DNA of 64,000 bases from Sphingorhabdus lacus (lineage in GTDB: Bacteria > Pseudomonadota > Alphaproteobacteria > Sphingomonadales > Sphingomonadaceae), in the NCBI RefSeq assembly GCF_009768975.1, contig NZ_CP035733.1:806001-870000 (forward strand), read 5' to 3'. Below the pieces are notes generated by a model that saw nothing but the letters and a program-made list of their open reading frames with translations, searched no databases and had not been told where the DNA came from. Each line of letters opens with the position of its first letter. Positions within the stretch are counted from its first letter, which is position 1. The position numbers were made by a program, and so were the translations under genes. Below, piece by piece: positions 9,275-18,274 of this stretch.

Positions 9275-10672
9275 ATGGCTCTGGATATTTTAATTGTAGA
9301 CGACGAGCAGGACATCCGGGATCTAGTTTCCGGCGTGCTGGACGATGACGGATATGGGACGCGCACAGCGGCCACAGCCGACGAAGCACTCGCCGCTCTG
9401 GATGAACGCCTCCCGTCTTTGATATTGCTCGATGTATGGCTGCGCGGCTCTTCAATGGACGGCATCGAGCTTTTAAAGGCCATCAAAAGCCGAGATCCTC
9501 AAATACCCGTGATCGTCTTTTCCGGACATGGGAATATCGACACGGCCGTTGCCGCAATCTCGCAGGGTGCCGTCGACTTTATTGAAAAGCCATTTGAAGC
9601 CGGCAAGCTATTACATCTGGTTGCTAAAGCGACCGAAACGGAACGGCTTAGGGCTGAAAATGCATCGCTACGTGCAAGGGTAGGGCACGCTGAAGAACTG
9701 AACGGCTCGTCGGGGGCGATTAACACCGTACGGGCAACGCTGAAAAAAGTGTCTGGTACGGGAAGCCGGATGCTGATTACCGGTCCTGCAGGTGTCGGGA
9801 AAGAAGTTGCCGCGCGTCTTTTGCACAGTTGGAGCCCACGCGCCGAGTCTGCATTCGTTTCCGTGAGTGCGGCACGATTGTCACCTGAACGCTTTGATGA
9901 GGAACTGTTCGGTATCGAACAGGACGGTCGTCTGGTTCAAGCTGGGATGCTTGAAAAGGCCCATGGTGGAACGCTGTTCCTCGACGAAGTCGCCGACATG
10001 CCTTGGACGACGCAGGGCAAGATTCTGCGCGTTCTTACCGATCAAAGTTTCATGCGCGTAGGCGGCGACCGTCAAATCAGGGTCGATGTACGGTTTGTTT
10101 CTGCAACCGCACGCGATCTGGCTACAGAGATTGCGGAAGGGCGATTCCGGGAGGATTTATTCTATCGACTGAACGTTGTCCCCGTCGAGATTCCACCCCT
10201 TGCAAGCCGCCGTGAAGATATTCCGGATCTTGCCAATCATTATGCGGCGCGGTTTGCGTCCGAGCATCGGATTGCCCCGCCGGTCATTTCCGATGACGCA
10301 ATGGCCGCACTTCAAGCATGTGAGTGGCCCGGCAACGTCAGACAGCTAAGAAACATCATCGAGCGCACGATTATACTGGCGCCGTCAAACCGCATACACC
10401 GGATCGAGGCAGATATGCTCCCTTCGGAAATCATCAACAGCTATGAAGGTTCGGAACATAATGTAACCTCGTTGATGGGAGCCCCGCTGCGTGAAGCACG
10501 TGAAGCGTTTGAGCGCGAATATCTGCGGGTTCAAATCAAACGCTTTTCCGGCAACATTTCCAAGACGGCGGCATTTGTGGGAATGGAACGATCGGCATTA
10601 CACCGTAAGCTTAAACTTCTCGGGATATCGGTGCGCAAAAATGGTGATGAAGGCGGGGATGAGGAGGATTGA
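9275..10672 (+). CDS. ntrX: Response regulator NtrX
   Basis: 465 residues: receiver with acidic D9-D10 and acceptor Asp53, AAA+ domain with Walker A GPAGVGKE and Walker B GGTLFLDEVADMP, and a C-terminal Fis-like HTH (TAAFVGMERSALHRKLKLL). Where NtrC has its GSFTGA loop, this protein reads FGIEQDGRLVQAGMLEKA, so the sigma-54 contact loop is gone. It should therefore regulate without remodelling sigma-54, as reported for other alphaproteobacterial NtrX proteins. It is the cognate partner of NtrY directly upstream. The very acidic tail is GDEGGDEED. Confidence 0.93.
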   Translation: MALDILIVDDEQDIRDLVSGVLDDDGYGTRTAATADEALAALDERLPSLILLDVWLRGSSMDGIELLKAIKSRDPQIPVIVFSGHGNIDTAVAAISQGAVDFIEKPFEAGKLLHLVAKATETERLRAENASLRARVGHAEELNGSSGAINTVRATLKKVSGTGSRMLITGPAGVGKEVAARLLHSWSPRAESAFVSVSAARLSPERFDEELFGIEQDGRLVQAGMLEKAHGGTLFLDEVADMPWTTQGKILRVLTDQSFMRVGGDRQIRVDVRFVSATARDLATEIAEGRFREDLFYRLNVVPVEIPPLASRREDIPDLANHYAARFASEHRIAPPVISDDAMAALQACEWPGNVRQLRNIIERTIILAPSNRIHRIEADMLPSEIINSYEGSEHNVTSLMGAPLREAREAFEREYLRVQIKRFSGNISKTAAFVGMERSALHRKLKLLGISVRKNGDEGGDEED

Positions 10673-10694
10673 ATCCTACAATTGCGAAAACAGT

Positions 10695-10735
10695 GCCGAT
10701 GATGTAAGTAAGTTACACCGAGTACGTGCATCGGC
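10695..10735 (+). promoter_or_regulatory. Inverted repeat in the ntrX-hfq gap
   Basis: GCCGATG at 10695-10701 is complementary to CATCGGC at 10729-10735 (27-base loop) in the 115-bp space between ntrX and hfq. The space is long for this tight cluster and probably contains a separate hfq promoter and leader. No T-tract follows, so it is not a canonical terminator. Confidence 0.25.
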
Positions 10736-10787
10736 GTCTTCTTCGAAGTGCAGGTGCATATTCGCAAAAACATAAAATAATCGGATA

Positions 10788-11291
10788 ATGACAATGACTG
10801 AAAAGAATAACGGTCTTCAGGACCTCTTTCTAAACTCCCTGCGAAAGTCAAAAACACCTGTCACAATGTTCCTTGTAAAAGGGGTTAAACTACAGGGCGT
10901 TGTTACGTGGTTTGACAATTTCTCCGTTTTACTGCGACGGGATGGAATGTCCCAGCTTGTATACAAGCACTCCATTTCAACGATCATGCCTTCGACCTCG
11001 CCTGACCGTTCATTATTTGAAGAATTAATGTCGCGGACCAGCCACAGGGCAGGGATGCTGCAAGACGTTTTTCTGCACGCCATGTGTGACAAACGCGAAT
11101 CGGTCACCACATTCCTGGTGAATGGAGTGATGTTGCAGGGCGCGATTGCTGCCTATGATTTGTTCTCTTTGTTGCTTGAGCGCGATGGAACAACGCAACT
11201 TGTCTATAAACATGCTGTCTCGACTGTGCAGCCCGCTCATCCGGTCAATTTGGCAGAGTATAATCAGGGCTTAGACGAGGGCGATGTTTGA
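10788..11291 (+). CDS. hfq: Double-domain RNA chaperone Hfq (tandem Sm folds)
   Basis: 167 residues, about twice the usual Hfq length, with two complete Sm-like domains. Domain 1 (about 9-69) has [25 protein letters not shown] and YKHSIS (59-64); domain 2 (about 90-151) has [25 protein letters not shown] and YKHAVS (140-145). Both keep the proximal-face Q-D and Y-K-H residues. The basic rim patch is kept in domain 1 (RKSK) but altered in domain 2 (CDKR). Such a chain could form a trimer mimicking a hexamer. Alternative start at the ATG of 10794. It overlaps hflX by 4 bp (TTGA). Confidence 0.94.
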   Translation: MTMTEKNNGLQDLFLNSLRKSKTPVTMFLVKGVKLQGVVTWFDNFSVLLRRDGMSQLVYKHSISTIMPSTSPDRSLFEELMSRTSHRAGMLQDVFLHAMCDKRESVTTFLVNGVMLQGAIAAYDLFSLLLERDGTTQLVYKHAVSTVQPAHPVNLAEYNQGLDEGDV

Positions 11292-12628
11292 GCGTTTTTG
11301 ACAGGAGCGACGCCGACGAGTTCGCCCGTGGCGACCGCGCTCTCATAATTTATCCCGAACTTCCGGGTAAGGCATCGGTTGGCCCTGCTGCGCGGCTTGC
11401 AGAAGCTGAAGGCCTTGCCTTGGCTATCGGTTTGGATGTTGTGCAAAAAACCCACTACCGCGTGCGGAATCCGCGTGCATCCACGCTCTTGGGTGGTGGA
11501 CAGGTCGAGGACATAGCGGCGACCGGGCAAGCGCTCGAAGTCGATTTGCTTGTAGTCGATGCGACACTGACCGCCATTCAGCAGCGAAACCTCGAAGAAA
11601 AAACGGGTCTCAAGACAATTGATCGTACGGGTTTGATCCTCGAAATTTTCGGCGAGCGTGCTGCTACGGCCGAGGGACGTTTGCAGGTGGAACTTGCGCA
11701 TCTCGACTACCAAGCAGGACGGTTGGTACGCAGTTGGACCCATTTGGAACGTCAACGTGGTGGCTTCGGTTTTCTGGGCGGGCCAGGCGAAACCCAAATT
11801 GAAGCCGACCGCCGGATGATCCGCGACCGGATGGCGCGATTGCGGCGGGAACTGGAAGAGGTCAAACGGACCCGTTCGCTTCACCGTGCACGTCGCAAGC
11901 GAGCTCCATGGCCCGTTATCGCGTTAGTCGGCTATACGAATGCCGGAAAATCGACGCTATTCAATCGCTTAACGAGTGCAACGGTGCTCGCGGAAGACAT
12001 GCTTTTTGCAACTCTTGACCCCACGATGCGGGAAATCTCATTGCCGGGTGTCGAAAAGGCCATTTTCTCGGATACTGTGGGTTTCGTATCTGATTTGCCC
12101 ACCCAATTGGTCGCGGCGTTTCGTGCGACCTTGGAAGAAGTTATCTCCGCGGACATCATCGTTCATGTGCGGGATATTGCGCATGAAGAAACAGACGCGC
12201 AGCGCAACGATGTCCTCTCGATTTTGCGCGATTTGGGAATCGGGAACGATGTGGAGGGAAGTGTCCAACCGGAGATGGTCGAGATTTGGAACAAGATCGA
12301 CCTCCTCGATGAGGATAAATTATCTGAAATGCGCGGCATAGCCCAGCGTAATTCGGATATATTGTTACTGTCTGCCGTCACAGGTGAGGGGATTGAAGAT
12401 TTCAAAAACCTTCTGTCCGATCTGATTGCGAAAAAGAACGTCACGCGCGCGATAACATTGCCCTCAAGTGATGGTGCGGCTTTCGCTTGGCTGCATGCAC
12501 GAGGGAAGGTTGATGTGAAGCGCGAAACAAAGGAACTGCTGCATCTGGATGTCTCGCTGAGCCGTCAGTTTTGGGGGCAGTTTGAGAAGAAGTTCAAATT
12601 TGAGGAAAAAGGTGCGCTAGGCGTCTAA
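11288..12628 (+). CDS. hflX: Ribosome-associated GTPase HflX
   Basis: 446-residue GTPase of the Obg-HflX superfamily that splits or rescues stalled ribosomes under stress. The N-terminal HflX domain contains the [15 protein letters not shown] region; a basic linker (HRARRKR) leads to the G domain with G1 GYTNAGKST and G3 [10 protein letters not shown]; the G4 motif is NKID. It starts with TTG within the hfq stop (TTGA, 11288-11291), a typical coupled start, and the hfq-hflX pairing is widespread. The convergent mazG stop overlaps its stop by a few bases. Confidence 0.95.
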   Translation: MSVFDRSDADEFARGDRALIIYPELPGKASVGPAARLAEAEGLALAIGLDVVQKTHYRVRNPRASTLLGGGQVEDIAATGQALEVDLLVVDATLTAIQQRNLEEKTGLKTIDRTGLILEIFGERAATAEGRLQVELAHLDYQAGRLVRSWTHLERQRGGFGFLGGPGETQIEADRRMIRDRMARLRRELEEVKRTRSLHRARRKRAPWPVIALVGYTNAGKSTLFNRLTSATVLAEDMLFATLDPTMREISLPGVEKAIFSDTVGFVSDLPTQLVAAFRATLEEVISADIIVHVRDIAHEETDAQRNDVLSILRDLGIGNDVEGSVQPEMVEIWNKIDLLDEDKLSEMRGIAQRNSDILLLSAVTGEGIEDFKNLLSDLIAKKNVTRAITLPSSDGAAFAWLHARGKVDVKRETKELLHLDVSLSRQFWGQFEKKFKFEEKGALGV

Positions 12629-13401
12629 ACTTTCTTGATTTCTTGCTCTTTTGCACGGCTCCACAGCGCTTCTTTCTCGTCGAGCGATAGAGCAGGGAAG
12701 TTTGTACCGGCCATATCTTCCATGGCACGAAACCGGCGGTCGAATTTTGCCGTTGCGTTTTTCAGGGCATTTTCTGCATCTACATCATAAAAACGGGCCA
12801 AGTTGACAGCGGCGAACAGTAAATCGCCGACTTCATCCGCTCGCTCGTCTTGTGTATTTGCAGATGAGATCTCATCCAGCTCTTCGAATATTTTTGATTT
12901 GGCACCATCCACATCAGGCCAATCAAAACCCGTCCGGGCGGCACGCTTTTGAATTTTTTGCGCGCGGAGCAGGGCGGGCAGAGCCTTCGCTACACCTGCC
13001 AATGCGCTGCCATCGGAATGTGTGCTACGCTCCTGAGCTTTGATTGTTTCCCAATTTTGGGTCACTTGCGCCGCTTCTTTGGCATCGACGTCACCAAATA
13101 TGTGCGGATGACGACGGGTCATTTTGTCACAGATGCCGGCAATAACATCTTGTAGATTAAAACTTCCGGCTTCCGCAGCCATCTGGCTATGAAACACTAC
13201 TTGAAGCAGTAGATCGCCAAGTTCGTCCTTAAGATCGTCCATATCGTTACGTTCGATAGCGTCGGCAACTTCATAGGCTTCTTCGATCGTATAGGGTGCG
13301 ATTGTCTGAAATGTTTGCGTGACGTCCCACGGGCAGCCGTCATCCGGATCGCGTAAACGAGCCATGATTTCGGTGAGAGGGGTTATGTCGGTCGGTTTCA
13401 C
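12625..13401 (-). CDS. mazG: Nucleoside triphosphate pyrophosphohydrolase MazG
   Basis: 258 residues, the standard two-domain all-alpha NTP-PPase that hydrolyses dNTPs/NTPs to monophosphates and helps lower ppGpp or damaged nucleotides. The N-terminal domain carries EEAYEVADAIERNDMDDLKDELGD, split here as the EEAYE and KDELGD metal motifs; the C-terminal repeat has FEELDEI and DEVGD. Its AT-rich upstream gap (13402-13454) may hold a promoter, but it could also be the last gene of the long minus-strand run from mltB. Confidence 0.94.
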   Translation of the reverse strand: MKPTDITPLTEIMARLRDPDDGCPWDVTQTFQTIAPYTIEEAYEVADAIERNDMDDLKDELGDLLLQVVFHSQMAAEAGSFNLQDVIAGICDKMTRRHPHIFGDVDAKEAAQVTQNWETIKAQERSTHSDGSALAGVAKALPALLRAQKIQKRAARTGFDWPDVDGAKSKIFEELDEISSANTQDERADEVGDLLFAAVNLARFYDVDAENALKNATAKFDRRFRAMEDMAGTNFPALSLDEKEALWSRAKEQEIKKV

Positions 13402-13454
13402 ATTTGGCCTAAAATAAGTTCGATAATATATATTATGTTAAGTAATATCTGTTA

Positions 13455-14057
13455 TCAAGGTTGCAACGTCATCACATTGCCCTCGACCTTCCAGCTCTGC
13501 ATCGAATCCAGAAAGTTCATACCAAGGACATTTGTTTCCCCGAAATTCTCCGACACAACGACATGATGGTCGGAAATCTTATGCGGTCCAATCTGTAACG
13601 TCTTTATCGAACCGCGTTTTGCTGTGACGCGACCGTTTGCCGTATCTAGAATCACTGGAAAACCGCTGCTATCGACATCTACATCGGTCGCTGCGGCCGT
13701 GTTTGCGTTCACCGCCGTCGTCGTGGCGCCGCTGTCGATCATGAACCGCACGTCGTTGCCGTTGACGAGCACCTGCAGCCAATAATGTCCATCATCCTGG
13801 CGACGTAGCGTGATAGCTTCACCCGATACATTCTGACCTGCCGTGCCGCTGAAATCCGCCTTAACGCGCTCCCAAATGGACTGGAATTCGAACCGAAAGC
13901 TAAACACCGCAAAAAGCGCAGCAAAAATGGCGACCCAAGCCAAACTCATTTTGGCCACTTGTCCCAAAGGCAAACGGCGCGCAGCCAACGACGCAATGAG
14001 CAAAACCAAACATGTTACGCCCCAGATAATGGACGGTCCGTCTTCCATCACGTTCAT
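13455..14057 (-). CDS. Membrane-anchored retropepsin-like aspartic protease (TIGR02281 type)
   Basis: 200 residues. Two N-terminal hydrophobic segments (about 10-25 and 36-53) are followed by a clan AA protease domain with the single catalytic motif FMIDSGATTT and the family's NVLGMNFLDSM near the C-terminus. Retropepsin-like proteins have one DSG/DTG motif per chain and act as homodimers. The substrate is unknown; the catalytic domain should face the periplasm. The start overlaps the tatD stop by 4 bp (ATGA). Confidence 0.85.
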   Translation of the reverse strand: MNVMEDGPSIIWGVTCLVLLIASLAARRLPLGQVAKMSLAWVAIFAALFAVFSFRFEFQSIWERVKADFSGTAGQNVSGEAITLRRQDDGHYWLQVLVNGNDVRFMIDSGATTTAVNANTAAATDVDVDSSGFPVILDTANGRVTAKRGSIKTLQIGPHKISDHHVVVSENFGETNVLGMNFLDSMQSWKVEGNVMTLQP

Positions 14058-14830
14058 GGCTTGGCCTTTTTGAAGAGCCGGTAGAAGTTCTCCGTGGTTT
14101 GATGGGCGAGGGACTCCTCCCCTACCCCACGCAAATTTGCCACGAATTTACCTGTATCGGCAACAAAAGCGGGTTCGCCCGTCTTGCCGCGGTGAGGCAC
14201 GGGGGCCAGGAACGGTGAATCTGTTTCCAGCAACAGCCGATCTTCTGGAAGCCACCGGGCAACCTCCTGTAAATCCTTCGCATTTTTAAAAGTTACAATG
14301 CCCGAAAGCGAAATGTAAAGGCCAAGATCCAATGCTATCCGGGCGAAATCCGCACTGGCGGTGAAACAATGGATAACGCCGGGAAAGGCACCAGCCCGCA
14401 TTTCCGCGGTCAAGATGGCTGCGGTGTCCTCTTCGGCATCGCGGGTGTGGACGATCAGGGGGAGTCCCGTTTCGCGTGCAGCAACGATATGTTCGGAGAA
14501 TGAAGCACGTTGTTGGGCGCGGTCGCTGTGGTCGTAATAATAATCGAGCCCCGTTTCGCCGATTCCGATAACCCGGGGATGTTCCGCTCTGGCAATTAAT
14601 TTCGCGCTGTCGACACCGGTATGGCTGTCTGCTTCGTGGGGATGGATACCTACGGTTGCCCAGACGTCCGGTTCCTGTTCGGCGAGGTGCAGAACGTCGT
14701 CCCACTCGCTTTCCCGGGTTGCGATGTTCAGCATTTTGTTAACTCCGCTGAACCTTGCGCGGCTTAGGACGTCGGCTTGTTGTTCGACCAGGCCCTTATA
14801 GTTGAGGTGGCAGTGGGAATCGATGTACAT
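14054..14830 (-). CDS. tatD: TatD-family metal-dependent deoxyribonuclease
   Basis: 258 residues from this ATG, a TIM-barrel metallohydrolase. The N-terminal DSHCHLNY motif gives the first two metal histidines; GIGETGLDYYYD, IVHTRDA, GVIHCFTA and LLETDSPFLAP are the other family blocks. E. coli TatD is a 3'-5' exonuclease and D-tyrosyl homologues are related, so the nuclease role is inferred from the family. An in-frame TTG three bases upstream overlaps the metG stop (TTGA); the ATG is the better start. Operon metG-tatD-protease. Confidence 0.93.
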   Translation of the reverse strand: MYIDSHCHLNYKGLVEQQADVLSRARFSGVNKMLNIATRESEWDDVLHLAEQEPDVWATVGIHPHEADSHTGVDSAKLIARAEHPRVIGIGETGLDYYYDHSDRAQQRASFSEHIVAARETGLPLIVHTRDAEEDTAAILTAEMRAGAFPGVIHCFTASADFARIALDLGLYISLSGIVTFKNAKDLQEVARWLPEDRLLLETDSPFLAPVPHRGKTGEPAFVADTGKFVANLRGVGEESLAHQTTENFYRLFKKAKP

Positions 14831-16398
14831 CAAGGATTTCCGCCACTTTCGAGGTCCAATTCGAGCCTCGGGAACAGGCCTTTTGGCTGTTCTATACGGA
14901 AATCGCTCTCGGCCAGGGGCGAGTACCAGTGCGAGCCGATTTGCGCGAAGTTACGGACCGATTCTGGCACGCCCATTTGATCGAGCAGCTTCGTTGCTGC
15001 CTCCGGAATGATGGGCAGGGCCGCCATTGCGAGCTGCGCGATGCAGATGAACAGCGTCGCCAACACCGTTTCCATCCGCTCGGGATCGGTCTTTTTGAGC
15101 GCCCAGGGCGCCTGCGCGTCGATATAGGCGTTGCAGGCAAAAACGGCCTTCATCCAGCTTTCCAGCGCCTGCGACATCGCCAGATTTTCGAAATGCGCCG
15201 GAATTTCGGTCGCCACAACCGAGCCCACCAGTTGAAATAAGGCGGCATCTTCGTCGGCATGGCCCCGAATGGCCGGTAAATAGGCATCGCAATTTTTGAA
15301 GATCAACGACAAGGTACGCTGTGCCAGATTGCCGAAACTGTTGGCCAAGTCGGCATTGACGCGGGTGACAATTGCTTCGGCGCTATAGCTGCCATCCTGC
15401 CCGAAGCTGACCTCACGCAGGAAGAAATAGCGCAGCGCATCAACGCCGAACAGGTCCGCCAGCTCCATGGGATCAACTACATTGCCCAGCGACTTCGACA
15501 TTTTTTCGCCTCGCGACAGCAGGAAACCATGCCCGAACACCCGCTTGGGCAAAGGAAGACCGGCGGACATCAGGAAGGCCGGCCAATAGACGGCGTGGAA
15601 GCGCACAATGTCTTTGCCGATGATATGCACATCCGCAGGCCAGAAGCGCGCAAAGTCGCCGCTCGTGTCAGGATAGCCAATTCCCGACATATAGGTCGTC
15701 AGGGCGTCTACCCAGACATACATCACATGATCCGGCGATCCCGGAACCTTAACGCCCCAGTCGAAACTGGTCCGCGACACGCTTAAATCGCGCAGTCCGC
15801 CTTCGACAAAGCGAAGGACCTCATTCCGGCGGCTTTCGGGCTGAATGAATTCGGGATTTTGTGCGTACAGTTCAAGCAACGCATCCTGATAGCGCGACAG
15901 GCGGAAAAACCATGTTTCTTCGACCGTCCATTCAACAGGCGTGCCTTGGGGAGACAATTTGACGCCCCCTTCCCCTTCGACCAACTCGCTTTCGTCGTAA
16001 AAGGCTTCGTCCCGGACAGAATACCAGCCTTCATAGCGATCAAGATACAGGTCCCCCCGCTCCTGCATGGCGGTCCACAGCGCCTGGCTCGCCTGATGGT
16101 GGCGTTCCTCGCTGGTGCGCATGAAGGCTGTATATGAAATATTCAGTTTGTCGCACATATCCCTGAAATAAGACGACATTTCATCAGCGAACTCCAGCGT
16201 CTCGCGTCCTGCGGCGCGCGCTGTCTGCACCATTTTCAGTCCATGCTCGTCTGTCCCGGTGACAAAGCGCACATCGCGCCCCTGCAACCGCTGAAACCGC
16301 GCAATTGCATCGGTCGCGATGGCCTCATAGGCGTGGCCGATATGGGGCTTGCCATTTGGATAGGCGATGGCCGTGGTAATATAGAAGGGCTCAGACAT
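14830..16398 (-). CDS. metG: Methionyl-tRNA synthetase (short form)
   Basis: 522 residues, class I synthetase. The HIGH-type motif is PNGKPHIGHAYEA near the N-terminus and the KMSKS motif is EKMSKSLGN. The C-terminal dimerisation/tRNA-binding domain of long MetRS is missing, which is normal in alphaproteobacteria. No riboswitch or T-box is seen upstream; holB ends 22 bp before it, so it is an internal operon gene. Confidence 0.95.
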   Translation of the reverse strand: MSEPFYITTAIAYPNGKPHIGHAYEAIATDAIARFQRLQGRDVRFVTGTDEHGLKMVQTARAAGRETLEFADEMSSYFRDMCDKLNISYTAFMRTSEERHHQASQALWTAMQERGDLYLDRYEGWYSVRDEAFYDESELVEGEGGVKLSPQGTPVEWTVEETWFFRLSRYQDALLELYAQNPEFIQPESRRNEVLRFVEGGLRDLSVSRTSFDWGVKVPGSPDHVMYVWVDALTTYMSGIGYPDTSGDFARFWPADVHIIGKDIVRFHAVYWPAFLMSAGLPLPKRVFGHGFLLSRGEKMSKSLGNVVDPMELADLFGVDALRYFFLREVSFGQDGSYSAEAIVTRVNADLANSFGNLAQRTLSLIFKNCDAYLPAIRGHADEDAALFQLVGSVVATEIPAHFENLAMSQALESWMKAVFACNAYIDAQAPWALKKTDPERMETVLATLFICIAQLAMAALPIIPEAATKLLDQMGVPESVRNFAQIGSHWYSPLAESDFRIEQPKGLFPRLELDLESGGNP

Positions 16399-16420
16399 GG
16401 ATACTCTTAATGTTTGGGGC

Positions 16421-17383
16421 TCAAGAGGCCCTATGGGTTTGAAGCGAAGCCAGCAAGCTTCCCATTTGAAAAATGACGCTCTGCTTATCGAGACTGAGCG
16501 CTATCGCCCGGTTAGCAAGGGCAGAGGCCGCGGTCCAGACTTCGGTCGCGGCGAGAACATGTGCCGCATCCATCCGGCGTGCCCGTTCGGCGATGAGCGC
16601 AGGGGCAAGACGCAAAAAGGCTTCATATCGTTGCTGCGCTGCTTTCAGCGATAACTGTTCGGCAAGCGCAACGCGCAGATCATTGCCCGGATCACCTGAC
16701 TGGATAATTGCGTGCATGGCGTGATCCAGCTTACCCAGATCCAACCCCATAAAATCGATGGCCTGCCCGGGTGACCCCTTCCCTGCGCGGATCAGGGCAT
16801 CCAGATCTGCTGGGTCTATTTCCGGCGCAGCATCCGACAGCGCTGCGGTCATTTGATCATGATTGAGCGGTTCAAAGCGGAGCATCTGGCACCGCGATCT
16901 TATTGTCGGCAATAACCGGTCGCTCGCATGGCTGATCAGCAGGAAATAGGTGTCCGCAGGCGGTTCTTCCAACGATTTGAGAAGCGCGTTCGCCCCGCCG
17001 CGTTCCAGATCATCAGCGGAATCGATGATGATAACCCGCTTGTCGGCCAAGCCAGGCCGCGTCGTCAGGCTCGCTTGCAAATTGCGGATCTGTTCGATGG
17101 TAATGCTACGTTTTAGTTCGGCATTTGTATCGGGTTCGTCATCATCCTTTGCGGCTTCCTTGGGGAGGCGCTTGATTGTCAGGATATCGGGATGCGTGCC
17201 GCGTGCTATCAAATTGGAGTAGCGGTCTTCGGCATCCACAAGTGACGCGGCCGCCCGCAAGGCAAAGCTGGCCTTCCCCAAGCCACGCGGGCCGGCCAAT
17301 ATCCAGCCGTGATGCAGTTTGCCCGACTCCAGTGCGGACGTGAAATGGCGCCAAACCGCATCATGTCCGATCAAATGGGTCAT
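16421..17383 (-). CDS. holB: DNA polymerase III delta' subunit
   Basis: 320 residues of the AAA+ clamp-loader family. The P-loop-like GPRGLGKASFA is degenerate, as expected for delta', which does not hydrolyse ATP; ADDLERGGANALLKSLEEPP and SDRLLPTIRSRC (sensor 1 region) are typical. The start overlaps the tmk stop by 4 bp (ATGA, 17380-17383); the tmk-holB pairing is conserved across bacteria and couples dTTP supply with replication genes. Confidence 0.93.
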   Translation of the reverse strand: MTHLIGHDAVWRHFTSALESGKLHHGWILAGPRGLGKASFALRAAASLVDAEDRYSNLIARGTHPDILTIKRLPKEAAKDDDEPDTNAELKRSITIEQIRNLQASLTTRPGLADKRVIIIDSADDLERGGANALLKSLEEPPADTYFLLISHASDRLLPTIRSRCQMLRFEPLNHDQMTAALSDAAPEIDPADLDALIRAGKGSPGQAIDFMGLDLGKLDHAMHAIIQSGDPGNDLRVALAEQLSLKAAQQRYEAFLRLAPALIAERARRMDAAHVLAATEVWTAASALANRAIALSLDKQSVIFQMGSLLASLQTHRAS

Positions 17384-18018
17384 GGGCGAACAAGCAAATC
17401 GTCGATTTCGGCCAGCAAACGCGCGGTCACCGTAGCGGCATCGCCCGAGGCGTCGACTAGTCTTACCCGTGCGTCATTCTCCGCAAAACCGACAAAGGCA
17501 ATGTCGACTTCGGCATGGAAAGACGGATCGCGGCTTTGGATGCGGTCGGCTTGTCCTTGATCCCGTAAATCTGCCCGTCGACCTGCTTCGATCGGGTCAA
17601 GGCGCAGGACCAATGTGCGGTCGGGTAAAAGCCCGCGGCTGCCGATGGCATGAAGCGCCATGATATCGGCGTCGGAGAGACCCGATCCGGTTCCCTGATA
17701 CGCGCGGCTGCTGTCGATGAAGCGGTCCGATATCACCCATTTGCCTTTTTCAAGCGCCGGCTCAATCAGGCGTTCGACATGATCGCTGCGCGCGGCTGCG
17801 AACAACAGGGCTTCAGCGCGGGGCAGCCAACGCTCGTCGCTTCCACCCAACAGTAGCTGGCGTATGGTTTCCGCTCCCGGCGTACCTCCTGGCTCGCGGG
17901 TGATGATGACTTCAAACCCGGCATTCCGGATCGCATCGGCAAGGGCGATAATCTGGGTCGTCTTTCCAACGCCCTCGCCGCCCTCAACCGATATAAAGCG
18001 TCCCCGCGTCATCCGCAT
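17380..18018 (-). CDS. tmk: Thymidylate kinase
   Basis: 212 residues; phosphorylates dTMP to dTDP. P-loop EGGEGVGKTTQ at residues 12-22, DR-type motif SDRFIDSSRAYQG and the lid region with DLRDQGQADR. A second ATG at 18012 would remove two residues and overlaps a short upstream frame by ATGA; either start is possible, with AGGCG just upstream. The gap of 256 bp to rlpA upstream is discussed separately. Confidence 0.94.
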   Translation of the reverse strand: MRMTRGRFISVEGGEGVGKTTQIIALADAIRNAGFEVIITREPGGTPGAETIRQLLLGGSDERWLPRAEALLFAAARSDHVERLIEPALEKGKWVISDRFIDSSRAYQGTGSGLSDADIMALHAIGSRGLLPDRTLVLRLDPIEAGRRADLRDQGQADRIQSRDPSFHAEVDIAFVGFAENDARVRLVDASGDAATVTARLLAEIDDLLVRP

Positions 18019-18115
18019 ATCGCCTGTCTGTTCAGGGATGTATCGGTGGCGGACGGCGCATATCCACTCGCCCGATTTCTAAGTTTTGCAACACGCTCGG
18101 CCAATCGACGTCCCT

Positions 18116-18244
18116 TTATGCCTGATATTTTGCCAGCTTCGCTTTATCGTCGTGTTCACGTATAACGTCACACGTTGCACGGGCGATTACCAGTGCTTCA
18201 TGGAACAGAACAGCAGCGATTAAAGTGACGCCAGAGCCCCTCAT
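18116..18244 (-). CDS. Possible 42-residue ORF between rlpA and tmk
   Basis: The 256-bp gap between rlpA and tmk contains one short minus-strand frame, ATG to TAA, beginning MRGSGVTLIAAVLFHEALVIA and ending KAKLAKYQA: a hydrophobic half followed by a charged half. No ribosome-binding site is visible and I recognise no family, so it may be chance. The rest of the gap holds only a short TTG-started frame running into the tmk start. Confidence 0.2.
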   Translation of the reverse strand: MRGSGVTLIAAVLFHEALVIARATCDVIREHDDKAKLAKYQA

Positions 18245-18274
18245 AGAGCGCGAGACATAGGGTCGGCTAGTAAA

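Noticed and set aside
17948-18100. Short TTG-started frame ending ATGA at the second tmk ATG
   Set aside because: No ribosome-binding site or recognisable sequence; the overlap alone is weak evidence.
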